Below are positions 10,106 through 19,665 of a DNA stretch of 64,000 nucleotides, piece by piece; position 1 is the stretch's first letter, and each line of letters opens with the position of its first letter. The stretch comes from Calothrix sp. PCC 7103 (GTDB lineage: Bacteria > Cyanobacteriota > Cyanobacteriia > Cyanobacteriales > Nostocaceae). The DNA is taken from the NCBI RefSeq assembly GCF_000331305.1, contig NZ_KB217478.1, positions 6,311,646-6,375,645 on the forward strand. The letters are read 5' to 3'. Both the position numbers and the translations under genes were made by a program. The notes below the pieces were generated by a model. It was given only the letters and a program-made list of their open reading frames with translations, was not told the DNA's origin and searched no databases.

Positions 10106-10339
10106 TTAATGAGCAACTATAGGATGAGTATCGTTCTTATACGGTATGAATATTTCAAATTTCACTCCATTTTTTCCACTTTCACGGATGTAGGCATTCA
10201 TCTTTGCCAAAGTCTTGCGAATAATAAAAAGACCTAAGCCACTACCTTTGCCTCTAGGAGAAGTTGTTTTCAAAGGTTGAAATATCCAATCTTTTTTGTC
10301 GTCCGGTACACCCTTTGCAGAAGAAAGATTAGCTAGAAG
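10106..10339 (-). pseudogene. Histidine kinase C-terminal remnant next to the broken regulator
   Basis: The minus strand encodes DDKKDWIFQPLKTTSPRGKG, then SGLGLFIIRKTLAKMNAYI and FEIFIPYK, ending in TAA at 10106. These are the F and G2 boxes of an HATPase domain. An in-frame stop at about 10339 and lack of coding upstream show that only ~75 codons remain. It lies just upstream of the regulator at 8948-10024 and reads the same way, as expected of a former kinase-regulator operon. Confidence 0.75.
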
Positions 10340-10345
10340 TTAAAT

Positions 10346-10385
10346 AACATCTTGTGGAGCGGGCATCCTTGCCCGCCTCTTACAG
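10346..10385. repeat. Dispersed CTTGTGGAGCGGGCATCC element
   Basis: A copy of a repeat family whose core is CTTGTGGA-(G/A)-C-(G/A)-GGCATCC followed by its near-complement. Other copies or half-copies in the window lie near 10508-10548, 19215, 22560, 22630, 34672-34702, 63290 and 63340-63365. All are intergenic. The element forms a short hairpin in most copies. Confidence 0.7.
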
Positions 10386-10410
10386 CACATTGCGTGTTCA
10401 TGGGATACAC

Positions 10411-10438
10411 GTAGAGACGCGATTAATCGCGTCTCTAC
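10411..10438. repeat. 28 bp perfect palindrome GTAGAGACGCGATT/complement
   Basis: The left arm GTAGAGACGCGATT is followed without a spacer by its exact reverse complement. Diverged relatives are at 11758-11788, 24738-24792 and, as a half-site, near 8601-8628. All copies are between genes, which suits a small mobile palindromic element. Confidence 0.8.
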
Positions 10439-10552
10439 AAGGTTTCGGACATTATGCATGTACCTCATATACCTGAAATTTGCTGTAATTAGTAAACAAT
10501 ATTGAATAACAGGCAGGGATGCCTGTTATTCAATATTGTTCCACAAGATTAA

Positions 10553-11740
10553 TCACTCAGGAACTAGAGGCAAAACTACAGTAAAAGTAGTACCTATGTC
10601 TACCTGACTTGAAACTGATATTTTACCACCATGAGCATCAACGCATTTCTTGACAATTGATAATCCTAACCCTGTACCTGGTATGGCGCCAACATTTTCT
10701 GCGCGGTGGAAAGGATGAAAAAGTTTAGGCAAATCTTCGTGTGGTATACCAATACCAGAGTCTTGGATTTTAAAAGTTACTTGGTGTATATCGCTAAATA
10801 ACTCAAAACGAATATCTCCATCTTTGTGCGAATACTTAATCGCGTTATTTAGTAAATTGCCTAAAATATGTCTCAGCAAAGTTTCATCCCATAACCCGGT
10901 ATTGTAGGCACCACTACTTTCATATATAACATTAAGGTGTTTTTCACTGATGGTTAGATGTGCTTCTGAGATGAGTTGATGGCAAAATGTTTCTAAATTA
11001 ATTTCGTCTAATTCACAATGAACTTTTCCAGCATCAGCTTTACCGATAAATGACGCTTCGTCTAATAGCTGCGCCATATTTTTAATGGCAGAACGTATTA
11101 ACTGAAAGTGTAAGTGCTTTTTCTCTGGTGATAATCTAGCTTCGTTGTTCTGTAATAATCCTGCGGCAAGTAAGATTGTATTAAGTGGATTGCGAATGTC
11201 ATGAGATAGCATTGAGACAAATTCGCTTTTGAACTCGTTGATTTCTTGTTTTTTAATTAATTCCGCAGTATATTCTTCTACACGCATTTCTAACGTGTGG
11301 TTAACTGTACGTAAATTTTCTAGCGCATGTTTCCGCTCGATAGCATACCTCAAAGAACGTAACAACATGGCGCCGTTTATTTGACGCTTAACTAAATAAT
11401 CTTGTGCGCCTTGTCGCACTGCTTCTAAAGCTAATTCTTCATCGTTAGTATTAGTTAACACAACAATTGGTAAACTTGGCGCTAAATTAATCAAAGGTGG
11501 GAGCGAAGCAAGTCCATCGCTATCGGGAAGCGTTAAATCGAGTAAAACTACATCAAATGGACATTTAATATCAGTAATTTGACATTGGCTTAACTCGCGT
11601 AGCCCATCTCCCAAACGTTTTACATGTAATAACGAAAACTCCGAAGATTTATGTGTGGCGCCAGTCAGCAACTCTTGTAACAACCTAGCTTCAGCCAAGT
11701 TGTCTTCAATTAACAAGATTTTGACCAAGCTTTCAATCAT
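10553..11740 (-). CDS. Receiver-histidine kinase hybrid
   Basis: A 395-residue cytoplasmic kinase with a receiver domain first (residues ~7-130; LIEDN, phosphoacceptor aspartate in VVLLDLTLPDSDG, lysine in DYLVKRQ). A coiled linker follows, then HisKA with SEFVSMLSHDIRNPLNTIL (phosphorylated His) and HATPase (NNAIKYSHKDG, DSGIGIP, GTGLGLSIVKK). No input domain or membrane segment is present, so it most likely takes phosphate from another kinase. It lies 68 bases behind rcp1 on the same strand, separated by a palindromic repeat, and may belong to the phytochrome phosphorelay. Confidence 0.92.
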   Translation of the reverse strand: MIESLVKILLIEDNLAEARLLQELLTGATHKSSEFSLLHVKRLGDGLRELSQCQITDIKCPFDVVLLDLTLPDSDGLASLPPLINLAPSLPIVVLTNTNDEELALEAVRQGAQDYLVKRQINGAMLLRSLRYAIERKHALENLRTVNHTLEMRVEEYTAELIKKQEINEFKSEFVSMLSHDIRNPLNTILLAAGLLQNNEARLSPEKKHLHFQLIRSAIKNMAQLLDEASFIGKADAGKVHCELDEINLETFCHQLISEAHLTISEKHLNVIYESSGAYNTGLWDETLLRHILGNLLNNAIKYSHKDGDIRFELFSDIHQVTFKIQDSGIGIPHEDLPKLFHPFHRAENVGAIPGTGLGLSIVKKCVDAHGGKISVSSQVDIGTTFTVVLPLVPE

Positions 11741-11757
11741 AAGAAGGGAAGAACTCC

Positions 11758-11788
11758 GTAGAGACGCGATGAACCGGAGCGTCTCTAC
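11758..11788. repeat. GTAGAGACGC...GCGTCTCTAC inverted repeat
   Basis: Imperfect relative of the palindrome at 10411-10438, with a changed centre (GATGAACCGGA). It sits between rcp1 and the following kinase gene and could attenuate transcription between them. Confidence 0.7.
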
Positions 11789-11808
11789 ATTTTGTGCCTT
11801 GTATTTTT

Positions 11809-12252
11809 TTATTCAATGGGCAAAGTCACCACAGACAGCCAAAAATCCTCAATTATTTTGACAATTTGAAAAAGTTGGCTGAGATTGCGAGATTTAGTAA
11901 TGTAGCAATTTACGTGTAAATCGTAGCTGTGATAAATATCCTCCTCATTACTAGATGTCGTCAGTACTATCACAGGTATACGACGTAATTTGGGGTCAGT
12001 CTTAATCTCCGCTAGTACCTCACGTCCATCTTTTCTAGGCAAATTCAAGTCAAGCAATATTAAATCTGGACGTAGTGCATCTTTATACTCCCCTTCTTGA
12101 TTTAAATAGGCCATCGCATCGACACCATCACGAGCAATGATGACTTGATGAGGAAGTGCGCTGTTTTTCAATACTTCTTGGATAAGACGAATATCAGCTT
12201 TATTGTCCTCGACCAAAAATATTGTTTTGGACTTTACGTCCTCTCCGCTCAC
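11809..12252 (-). CDS. rcp1: Rcp1-type response regulator of phytochrome
   Basis: A single-domain receiver that accepts phosphate from the upstream phytochrome. I choose the GTG at 12252 because GGAGG lies eight bases before it. This gives 147 residues and puts the phosphoacceptor in LILLDLNLPRKDG at Asp68, the same number as in the classical cyanobacterial Rcp1. The acidic pair is in FLVEDNKAD and the lysine in CYITKSR. With this start the gene overlaps the 3' end of cph1 by 53 bases in another frame, which implies translational coupling. A longer frame reaches 12315 without an RBS. Confidence 0.92.
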   Translation of the reverse strand: MSGEDVKSKTIFLVEDNKADIRLIQEVLKNSALPHQVIIARDGVDAMAYLNQEGEYKDALRPDLILLDLNLPRKDGREVLAEIKTDPKLRRIPVIVLTTSSNEEDIYHSYDLHVNCYITKSRNLSQLFQIVKIIEDFWLSVVTLPIE

Positions 12253-14497
12253 TACGATGTCCTCCAACCGGAAGTGTAAAGTAAAAAGTGGCGCCTTCTC
12301 CGAGTTTAGACTCAACCCAAATCCGTCCTCGGTGACATTCTATAATTTTTTTGCAAATTGCTAGTCCCATTCCCGTACCTGGATACTCATCGCGCGTATG
12401 GAGACGCTGAAAAATTACAAAGATACGTTCGCTGAATTTCGGGTCAATCCCAATACCGTTATCATACACCGAGAATAACCACTCGTCTTCGAGTCGAGTT
12501 GTACCAATGTGAATTTTGGGTGTTTTATCACTGTGGAATTTAATGGCATTACCAACTAAATTCTGGAACAACTGCATTAACTGGGTGCGGTCTGCCATAA
12601 CCGTCGGCAAATCATCATGCGTAATTATTGCCTTGGTTTCTGCTGTGCGCTGACGTAAATGTGTTAACGCACGTTCTAATGACGTATTTGCATCAGTTAG
12701 TTCAAATTCAACTGCTTGTACATCAACTTTAGAATATGCCAATACATCATCGATTAAGGTTTGCATCAAGCTAACACCTTCGACGGCATAATTAATAAAC
12801 TCAGTTGCATCCTCATCAAGTTCATTACTATAGCGCATCTCTAACAACTGCACATAATTTGCCACTTGATTTAACGGTTCTTGCAAATCGTGCGAAGCTA
12901 CATAAGCAAACTTTTTCAACTCAGCGTTAGATAGTTCCAAGTCACGCGCAAGTTGAGCTAATTCATCAGCTTGGCGCAATACAATATTAACAATCCCTTT
13001 GCGTAATTCTAACGCTGCTTTTACCTCAACCAACTGCCAAGGTAACGAAGTCAACCGTACCGTTTGTTTCCACAGTTCAAACGATTTACGTGGACGTAAA
13101 CCTCCTTCTGCTTGATTATATTCAAACGCATTATTTGGGTCACCACCCCAATTTACAGTTTGTATAACTTCTGGACGGAACCACAGCACATAATTACGTT
13201 TAGAAATAGGAATCGCAAGTAACCCACTAGCAACGTTTTTATATTTTTCTGCATCTGGATAATGCTGTGGTAGTGAGTTCGTGTAAAATACTTCTTCATC
13301 GACATTCGCTTGCAGCCATTGAACAAGATAACTTAAATCTTCTTCTTTGGGAGTTTCACCAATTAATGTGTATTTACCACCAAAATAAACTGCTGCTCCC
13401 TGTGAAGCAGCTAAATCTAGTAAATTAGGTTGATGCTGCACCAAACCGTCAACAAAATTTTCTGCTTGCGACATATATTCAACCAGTTTAGTTTGAATAT
13501 TTGTCAGCTTCATTCGATAATCATAATCTTGAGTTTCTTCGCGCGCTGATATTTCTGAAAATATTACCCTTCCCAAAAACTCGCAAGCTTTACGCAATTC
13601 GTAAGAAACATATTTTGGTGTTTGATGGTGACATGCGATAAGTCCCCATAACTGACCGTCTTTAATCAAAGATATAGTCAGTGAGGCGCCGACACCCATA
13701 TTATGTAGATATTCAATATGGCACTTTGAAGCACTTCTCAATACCGAATTAGTCAAATTTGCGCGTGACTCGGTAATTGGATTAATTGCAGGTACAACAT
13801 CGACTGGTTCAGCGTGAGTATCTGGTATCAACCGAATCCAATTTGAAGCAAATAATTTACGCGCTGCTTTAGGAATATCAGACTCAGGATAATGTAATCC
13901 TAAATATGACTCCAAATGACTAAGCTTTTCTTCCCCAATTACAATACCATGTCCATCATGGTCAAATTTATACAGCATTACTCGGTCAAATTCAGTAATC
14001 TTTCTAACTTCCTGCACTATTATTTGGCAAAAATCACGGAGATTAGTAGTTGACTCAAGTCGGTTGATGGAAGTGCGTGCTAAATGGTAAAAGCTTAAGA
14101 ACGGAATATTTTCGTGTGCGAACGTCGGTTCTAACTCTAAAACCAGAAAACCATCATTCGTGCGATGAAAAACAGCGTCAAACACAGCATAATCATCACC
14201 TCTTTTCCGTACCCATATTTTCGTTGGGTTCAGATAATCAAGACTTTCTGCTGTTAAACCAGCTTGAATTTGCTCAACTTGGAAAGGGTCAAGTAAATCA
14301 AAAAGCGTTCCCTCTAACAAATCTGACTCAGTTACGCCAAAGTGAGTATACACATTACTACTCACTTGCAATATGCTTAATTCAGGCTCTTTTAAAACAA
14401 TCAGCACACCATGCGGCTGAATTTGAGTATTGAAATGAATTGGCGCCTCTCTCAATTGCGTCAAATTGACATTTTGTAAACTTGCATCATTAATCAT
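12200..14497 (-). CDS. cph1: Cyanobacterial phytochrome Cph1-type sensor kinase
   Basis: A 765-residue red/far-red light receptor kinase. The N-terminal PAS domain carries IQPHG. The GAF domain has FDRVMLYKFD (Tyr176), YPESDIP (Asp207), Arg254 and the bilin-attachment Cys259-His260 in SKCHIEYLHNMG, all at the positions known from Synechocystis Cph1. The PHY domain has WGGDP and LRPRKSFELW. HisKA contains FAYVASHDLQEPLNQV and HATPase NAIKFHS, YDNGIGI and GTGMGLAICKKII. The conserved Cys259 predicts a phycocyanobilin chromophore. It forms a translationally overlapping operon with rcp1. Confidence 0.96.
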   Translation of the reverse strand: MINDASLQNVNLTQLREAPIHFNTQIQPHGVLIVLKEPELSILQVSSNVYTHFGVTESDLLEGTLFDLLDPFQVEQIQAGLTAESLDYLNPTKIWVRKRGDDYAVFDAVFHRTNDGFLVLELEPTFAHENIPFLSFYHLARTSINRLESTTNLRDFCQIIVQEVRKITEFDRVMLYKFDHDGHGIVIGEEKLSHLESYLGLHYPESDIPKAARKLFASNWIRLIPDTHAEPVDVVPAINPITESRANLTNSVLRSASKCHIEYLHNMGVGASLTISLIKDGQLWGLIACHHQTPKYVSYELRKACEFLGRVIFSEISAREETQDYDYRMKLTNIQTKLVEYMSQAENFVDGLVQHQPNLLDLAASQGAAVYFGGKYTLIGETPKEEDLSYLVQWLQANVDEEVFYTNSLPQHYPDAEKYKNVASGLLAIPISKRNYVLWFRPEVIQTVNWGGDPNNAFEYNQAEGGLRPRKSFELWKQTVRLTSLPWQLVEVKAALELRKGIVNIVLRQADELAQLARDLELSNAELKKFAYVASHDLQEPLNQVANYVQLLEMRYSNELDEDATEFINYAVEGVSLMQTLIDDVLAYSKVDVQAVEFELTDANTSLERALTHLRQRTAETKAIITHDDLPTVMADRTQLMQLFQNLVGNAIKFHSDKTPKIHIGTTRLEDEWLFSVYDNGIGIDPKFSERIFVIFQRLHTRDEYPGTGMGLAICKKIIECHRGRIWVESKLGEGATFYFTLPVGGHRSERRGRKVQNNIFGRGQ

Positions 14498-15033
14498 TAT
14501 AGTCCCCTATATTATTTACCAGAGATACTTGTATAAAATATCTATTGCTGAAACTGAACACTGACTAACTTCGAGTTGTCCAGACGCAAGATACAAATTA
14601 ATCTTATTTTTATTTTCTAGCTTTAAGATTTTAACAACAAGTAAATTCACTGATGAATAATAAATGTAAAATGTACTAATATACCTAATCTCGCTTTTGT
14701 TAAGTAATAAATATATATGTGTAGAAAAAATAAGAAGTGATAACAATACTACAAGGAATAAAATTAAATCCCCCCAACCCCCCCTTAACAAGCTACTGTG
14801 TACACACAAGTCTCTAAAAGTTACTTTTCTTCTCTTTACTTTGCGGTTAATTTTTTAACGAACCGCTAAGGACGCAAAGAACGCAAAGAGAAAGGCCACT
14901 GAACTGTTACTAAAAAAGAAATCTTTGTTTGTAATAAATAACTGTTGTATCTGTTGCAAACCTCTCTTCTCTGTGTCTCTGTGGTAACAATAATTACTGA
15001 CTACACAGGCAGGATGTCTGTGCTACAAGAATG
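14498..15033. other. Intergenic region made mostly of dispersed repeats
   Basis: Holds a C-run element (near 14768-14790, related to 768-786), an AACGAACCGCTAAGGACGCAAAG element near 14860, the reverse complement of the CCACAGAGACACAGAG element near 14975, and CAGGCAGGATGTCTGTGCTACAAG near 15008. A 97-codon open frame across the region consists of repeat sequence and is not a gene. The cph1 promoter must lie near its left edge. Confidence 0.55.
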
Positions 15034-16557
15034 TTAAATCCAAGAATTAAACCACATTCGTAATTTGTATGCTTCTGATGTAATTGGTAAACCAAGATAT
15101 ATTGGCAGCCAGAATATAAAAGCTCCGATAATTAAAAATGTTATAGTAACACCTACCGCGCGCAGGGTAGCTATATAACTGCGAAGCAATTGGTCTACAA
15201 CCCAAGCTATTGACATAAAAGCAAACACTACTCCCGTCATATAGTGGTAGATAAATAAACACCGTGTTACCTTAACCCACGGCATTAAATTAACTAGATA
15301 ATTTACTACTAAGTACATAGCAATCCAAGTATTAGTAGTTAGTTGTGGTACCACTAAACGCTTCTGCTGTAACGAAGGCGCCACCAATTTCCAAACAAGC
15401 ATTCCAAATAAAAGTATAATTGCCGCTAACCCAAACCACCACAAAAACGGATTCCCCATTGCGTGAACATCATAAATAACTTTGCCTGCACCTTGTGGTA
15501 ACGGTGGGCCAAATACAGGTAAAGGGTCTTGAAAACTTTGGGTAGTTTGATAATAATAAGCCATCGGTCGCGTCATCAGGGGCCACTTATACCAAGCTGC
15601 ACAGTAAGGATGAACATTTGTGTTGTTGCCACCCATTCGTTCATGGAACCCAAAGATTTGTTTGTGAACCTCAATAAAGTTGTATTTGGTATCAAGTAAC
15701 AAGTGAGGAATCCAAATGATGCTGTAAACGATGACGGGAATAATTCCCAAATATACGGCAACGTGAGAAATATTCAACTGCGTAATTGTTTGAGACGGAG
15801 ATATTTGCAGGGCTTTTACCCGATATTTAGTTGTAACCTGACTACCAAAGGCTTCATGGCTTAATTTCTCTTCATATTGCTCAGTTATCTCGCTTTCGCT
15901 TGTTTTAGAGCGTAATATCTGAAATCCCCAAGCGATAACCCACATAGTATAGACGCCCAAAAGATACCATAAACCATTCCATTTAGTTGCTATTGAGGCG
16001 CCAAAAGCAATACCTGCCACAGCTAAATATAGTAAACGTTCAGGGGGGCGCCTAGTATTTTTCTTATTAAGTGCTAAAAGCAACAAAAACTGACCAAGTA
16101 AACCGCAGATAACTATATATTGATTAATCAAAGCGTAACGCGCTTCGACAATAAAAATACCGTCCAATGCGGTAAATAACCCAGCAATTAAACCAAAACT
16201 GCGATGGTGACTAAGTTGATAAGCGATACCAGCAACGAGTAACGGAATAAACGAACCAGTAAAAGCATTCATCCAACGGTAAGCAAGGGGAGACATTAAC
16301 GACCCCGCTAAACCATTAACTTCACTTTGCCACCAAGGTACATGTTTACCAATCCAAATACCCAAAGCAATAACTAACTTACCAAATGGTGGATGACCAT
16401 CGAAGAACGGCACACCTGTTAGATAATTATTACCAAACTTCGCGTAGTAAACCTCATCAAATACAAGCGTATTGAATCTTCCCAGTCCCCAAAATCGTAA
16501 AGCAAGTGATAGTATCAATATACTCACCAAGCCTATTTGAAACCATTTTTTACTCAT
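15034..16557 (-). CDS. Dolichyl-phosphate-mannose-protein mannosyltransferase-like (GT39) membrane protein
   Basis: A 507-residue polytopic membrane protein with about ten hydrophobic helices. The first external loop carries the acidic pair of the PMT/GT-C fold in GLGRFNTLVFDEVYYAKFG, followed by FFDGHPPFGKLVIALGIW. The C-terminal part has the PMT_4TMC-type helices (WIAMYLVVNYLVNLMPW, FIYHYMTGVVFAF). Bacterial members transfer mannose or another sugar from a polyprenyl-phosphate donor to exported proteins; donor and target here are unknown. Minus strand, 94 bases upstream of ppsA's end, same direction. Confidence 0.88.
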   Translation of the reverse strand: MSKKWFQIGLVSILILSLALRFWGLGRFNTLVFDEVYYAKFGNNYLTGVPFFDGHPPFGKLVIALGIWIGKHVPWWQSEVNGLAGSLMSPLAYRWMNAFTGSFIPLLVAGIAYQLSHHRSFGLIAGLFTALDGIFIVEARYALINQYIVICGLLGQFLLLLALNKKNTRRPPERLLYLAVAGIAFGASIATKWNGLWYLLGVYTMWVIAWGFQILRSKTSESEITEQYEEKLSHEAFGSQVTTKYRVKALQISPSQTITQLNISHVAVYLGIIPVIVYSIIWIPHLLLDTKYNFIEVHKQIFGFHERMGGNNTNVHPYCAAWYKWPLMTRPMAYYYQTTQSFQDPLPVFGPPLPQGAGKVIYDVHAMGNPFLWWFGLAAIILLFGMLVWKLVAPSLQQKRLVVPQLTTNTWIAMYLVVNYLVNLMPWVKVTRCLFIYHYMTGVVFAFMSIAWVVDQLLRSYIATLRAVGVTITFLIIGAFIFWLPIYLGLPITSEAYKLRMWFNSWI

Positions 16558-16651
16558 AAGTTAGTTATGGTGTCACACTATTAACTCGTATCGATGTGTG
16601 ACGCTACAAGTTTATTGGCTTCGATGTAGGATTGTTATGGCGTCACACACC

Positions 16652-19084
16652 CTACTTTTCATTTTCTACTTTAGCGATTTCGAGCATTGTTTTTAAAACT
16701 GAATCAGGATTTAAGCTAATTGTGTCAATTCCTTCTTCGACTAAAAACTTGGCAAACTCTGGATAATCTGAAGGCGCCTGTCCACAAATACCGATTTTGC
16801 GATTTTTGCGTTTTGCAGCTTGAATTGCCATTTTTACCATTCGTTTAACACCTTCGCTACGTTCGTCAAATAACGCAGCAACCAAAGAAGAATCTCTGTC
16901 AATTCCTAACGTTAGCTGTGTTAGGTCATTTGAACCAATCGAGAATCCATCAAAAACTTCGGCAAACTCGGATGCCATGATGACATTATTGGGCAACTCG
17001 CACATTACATAAATCTGTAAACCCTTATCACCTTGCTTTAATCCATTTTTCGCCATTTCTTCAATCACCAAACGTCCTTCGGATGGAGTACGGCAGAAGG
17101 GAATCATTGGTATCAAATTTACTAAACCCATTTCATCACGAGTAATTTTGAGTGCGCGACATTCTAACGCAAATGCGTCGCGATAACCTGCATCATAATA
17201 ACGTGCGGCGCCTCGCCATCCGAGCATTGGGTTTTCTTCGTCGGGTTCAAATTGTCTACCACCAAGTAAATTAGCGTATTCGTTACTCTTAAAGTCCGAC
17301 ATCCTGACAATTACAGGTTTCGGATAAAACGCTGCTGCAATAGTCGCGACACCTTGTGTTAGCTTATCAACGAAATACTGCGATTTATCTTCGTACTGTG
17401 CTGTCATCTGAGCTATTTTCGCTTTTGCAGCTTCGTCTTTCAAATCGTTGTAGCGTAGCAAAGCCATTGGGTGTGTCTGAATTTGGTTGGCAATAATAAA
17501 CTCTGTGCGTGCTAACCCCACTCCATCATTAGGAATCATCGATAATTTCAACGCTTCCTGTGGGTTGCCAACGTTCATTAAAATTTTAGTACGAGTACGA
17601 GGTAAATTCTCTAAGGGTATTTCTTCGACTTGAAAATCTAGTAATCCGTCGTAAACTCGTCCTTCTTCACCTTCTGCACAAGAAACAGTTACTTCTTGCC
17701 CAGTTTTTAATACCTGTGTCCCATTACCGCATCCAACAATTGCAGGAACACCTAACTCACGCGCAATAATTGCTGCATGGCACGTTCTACCCCCAGAGTT
17801 GCTAATAATAGCACTTGCACGCTTCATTATTGGTTCCCAGTCAGGGTCAGTTCTATCTGTAACGAGGACTTCCCCTGGTTGAAACTCATTAATTTTATCT
17901 GTGTCAACAATTACCCTGACTTTACCCTGATTAATCATTTCCCCAACTGCACGACCTATAACTAGGGGATTATTTTTCTCTAAAAGCTTATAATTCCGCA
18001 ATACTGCATGGTTTTTCTGTGACTGTACAGTTTCAGGACGTGCTTGCACTATAAATAACTTGTTTGTAATACCGTCTTTTGCCCACTCAATGTCCATTGG
18101 ACTTGTGGCGCCGTTTACAATTGAGTAATGATCTTCGATTAAACATGCCCACGAAGCTAACTGTAATATTTCGTCATCCGTAAGAGCATATCTGTTTTGG
18201 TCTTCAATAGATACTGGAATATTATTAGTTGTTGACCCTTCATAAACCATCTTCAAAGCTTTACTACCCAACTTCTTATCTATAATGGGTCTAAATCCAG
18301 CTTTTAATGTTGGTTTAAATACATAATACTCATCGGGATTTACGTTACCTTGCACTACATTTTCACCTAACCCATATGCAGCAGTAATAAGTGCAGCGTT
18401 TTCAAAACCTGTCTCAGTATCAATACTAAACATTACCCCCGATGTCGCTAAGTCAGAACGCACCATTTTTTGCACTCCAACAGCAAGGGCAATATCAAAA
18501 TGATCAAAGTTTTTAGCTTCACGGTAAGATATTGCACGGTCAGTAAATATTGAAGCAAAGCAGCGATGACACGCATTTAAAACCGCTTCAATACCCGTAA
18601 TATTAAGATATGTATCTTGCTGTCCTGCAAAACTAGCATCGGGTAAATCTTCAGCAGTCGCAGAAGAACGCACTGCAACATCAGTATTTTCATTGTACTG
18701 CTCGCAAAGCTTTTGATAGGCGCCTGTAATTGCATCCTCCAAGTCTGCTGGAAAAGGAGTATTCATTAACAAAGCGCGTGCTTCGGAACCGACAAGTTTA
18801 AGCTTATTAATATCTTCAACATCAAGGTCATGAAACAACTTGCGAAGCTTCTGTTCTAACTGTGCTGACTGTAGGAAATATCGATAAGCGTATGCAGTGG
18901 TAGCAAAACCATTAGGAACATTAACACCTTGAGGTTTGAGTTGTTGAATCATCTCTCCCAACGAGGCATTTTTCCCACCAACAAAGGGAATATCTTTTAT
19001 ACCAACATCTTCAAACCAAAGGATAAAAGCTTGTTCTATGGAGGATTGAGATAAAGTGTTCTTGGTTAATACCATAGCTTGCAT
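16652..19084 (-). CDS. ppsA: Phosphoenolpyruvate synthase
   Basis: An 810-residue enzyme that turns pyruvate plus ATP into PEP, AMP and phosphate. The N-terminal ATP-grasp-like domain has FVGGKNASLGEM and AVRSSATAEDLPDASFAGQQDT. The swivelling domain carries the phospho-histidine in SNSGGRTCHAAIIARELG. The C-terminal TIM barrel has GLARTEF, GGRQFEPDEENPMLGWRGAARY and the catalytic cysteine in RKIGICGQAPSDYP. The frame begins MQAMVLTKN; the ATG at 19075 is an equally good start. Single gene. Confidence 0.95.
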   Translation of the reverse strand: MQAMVLTKNTLSQSSIEQAFILWFEDVGIKDIPFVGGKNASLGEMIQQLKPQGVNVPNGFATTAYAYRYFLQSAQLEQKLRKLFHDLDVEDINKLKLVGSEARALLMNTPFPADLEDAITGAYQKLCEQYNENTDVAVRSSATAEDLPDASFAGQQDTYLNITGIEAVLNACHRCFASIFTDRAISYREAKNFDHFDIALAVGVQKMVRSDLATSGVMFSIDTETGFENAALITAAYGLGENVVQGNVNPDEYYVFKPTLKAGFRPIIDKKLGSKALKMVYEGSTTNNIPVSIEDQNRYALTDDEILQLASWACLIEDHYSIVNGATSPMDIEWAKDGITNKLFIVQARPETVQSQKNHAVLRNYKLLEKNNPLVIGRAVGEMINQGKVRVIVDTDKINEFQPGEVLVTDRTDPDWEPIMKRASAIISNSGGRTCHAAIIARELGVPAIVGCGNGTQVLKTGQEVTVSCAEGEEGRVYDGLLDFQVEEIPLENLPRTRTKILMNVGNPQEALKLSMIPNDGVGLARTEFIIANQIQTHPMALLRYNDLKDEAAKAKIAQMTAQYEDKSQYFVDKLTQGVATIAAAFYPKPVIVRMSDFKSNEYANLLGGRQFEPDEENPMLGWRGAARYYDAGYRDAFALECRALKITRDEMGLVNLIPMIPFCRTPSEGRLVIEEMAKNGLKQGDKGLQIYVMCELPNNVIMASEFAEVFDGFSIGSNDLTQLTLGIDRDSSLVAALFDERSEGVKRMVKMAIQAAKRKNRKIGICGQAPSDYPEFAKFLVEEGIDTISLNPDSVLKTMLEIAKVENEK

Positions 19085-19665
19085 ACCCCCTAAAATAAAC
19101 GCTTTAGTTACCAGGGAAAATACCCCCTTACTTCGGGTATATCACATGTAACCGTAAATTGCCCTATCATTTATTTAGGCTTTGTATAAACTGTCTTCTT
19201 ATCTTGTCTTGTATCTTGTGGAGCGGGCATCCCGAACCTCCTCATACTCATGATTTAAAGCTTTATGATGCATATCTAGCGCTAATTCCAAATCAAGATT
19301 AGCTTTTACTCAATCCGGCTGTCGAATAATTTCTTTGCTGATAATTTTGTAGCAAATACTACAGATATTTGATTACTGTAATTCACCCCAGTATAAATAT
19401 ATGCCTGAAATAATTTTGATTTTCCTTTCAGAAGCACGCATAATTTATTGAATGCAAAGTAAGGATAACTCTATTTTAGGCGCCTATCAAAAGCTTTGCT
19501 GAAAACGCATAAACCAATCTGTACATACGTTGCTACAATAAGCATAAATACTCATGAATAAGATTTTGCAACACTCCGTATATCCCAATAAGTAGAGCTT
19601 GGCAAAATAAATTGTGAAAACACAAACTAAAAAACTTTCTCCCGTTTGTAACTACTTCGTGTCAC
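19085..19665. other. Intergenic region upstream of ppsA
   Basis: AT-rich, with a half-copy of the CTTGTGGAGCGGGCATCC repeat at about 19215 and one GGCGCC near 19478. No coding frame or RNA gene can be supported. The ppsA promoter is expected at the left end. Confidence 0.45.

Noticed and set aside
14516-14809. 97-codon open frame on the minus strand
   Set aside because: It runs through C-run repeats, has biased low-complexity composition, no RBS and no family resemblance.
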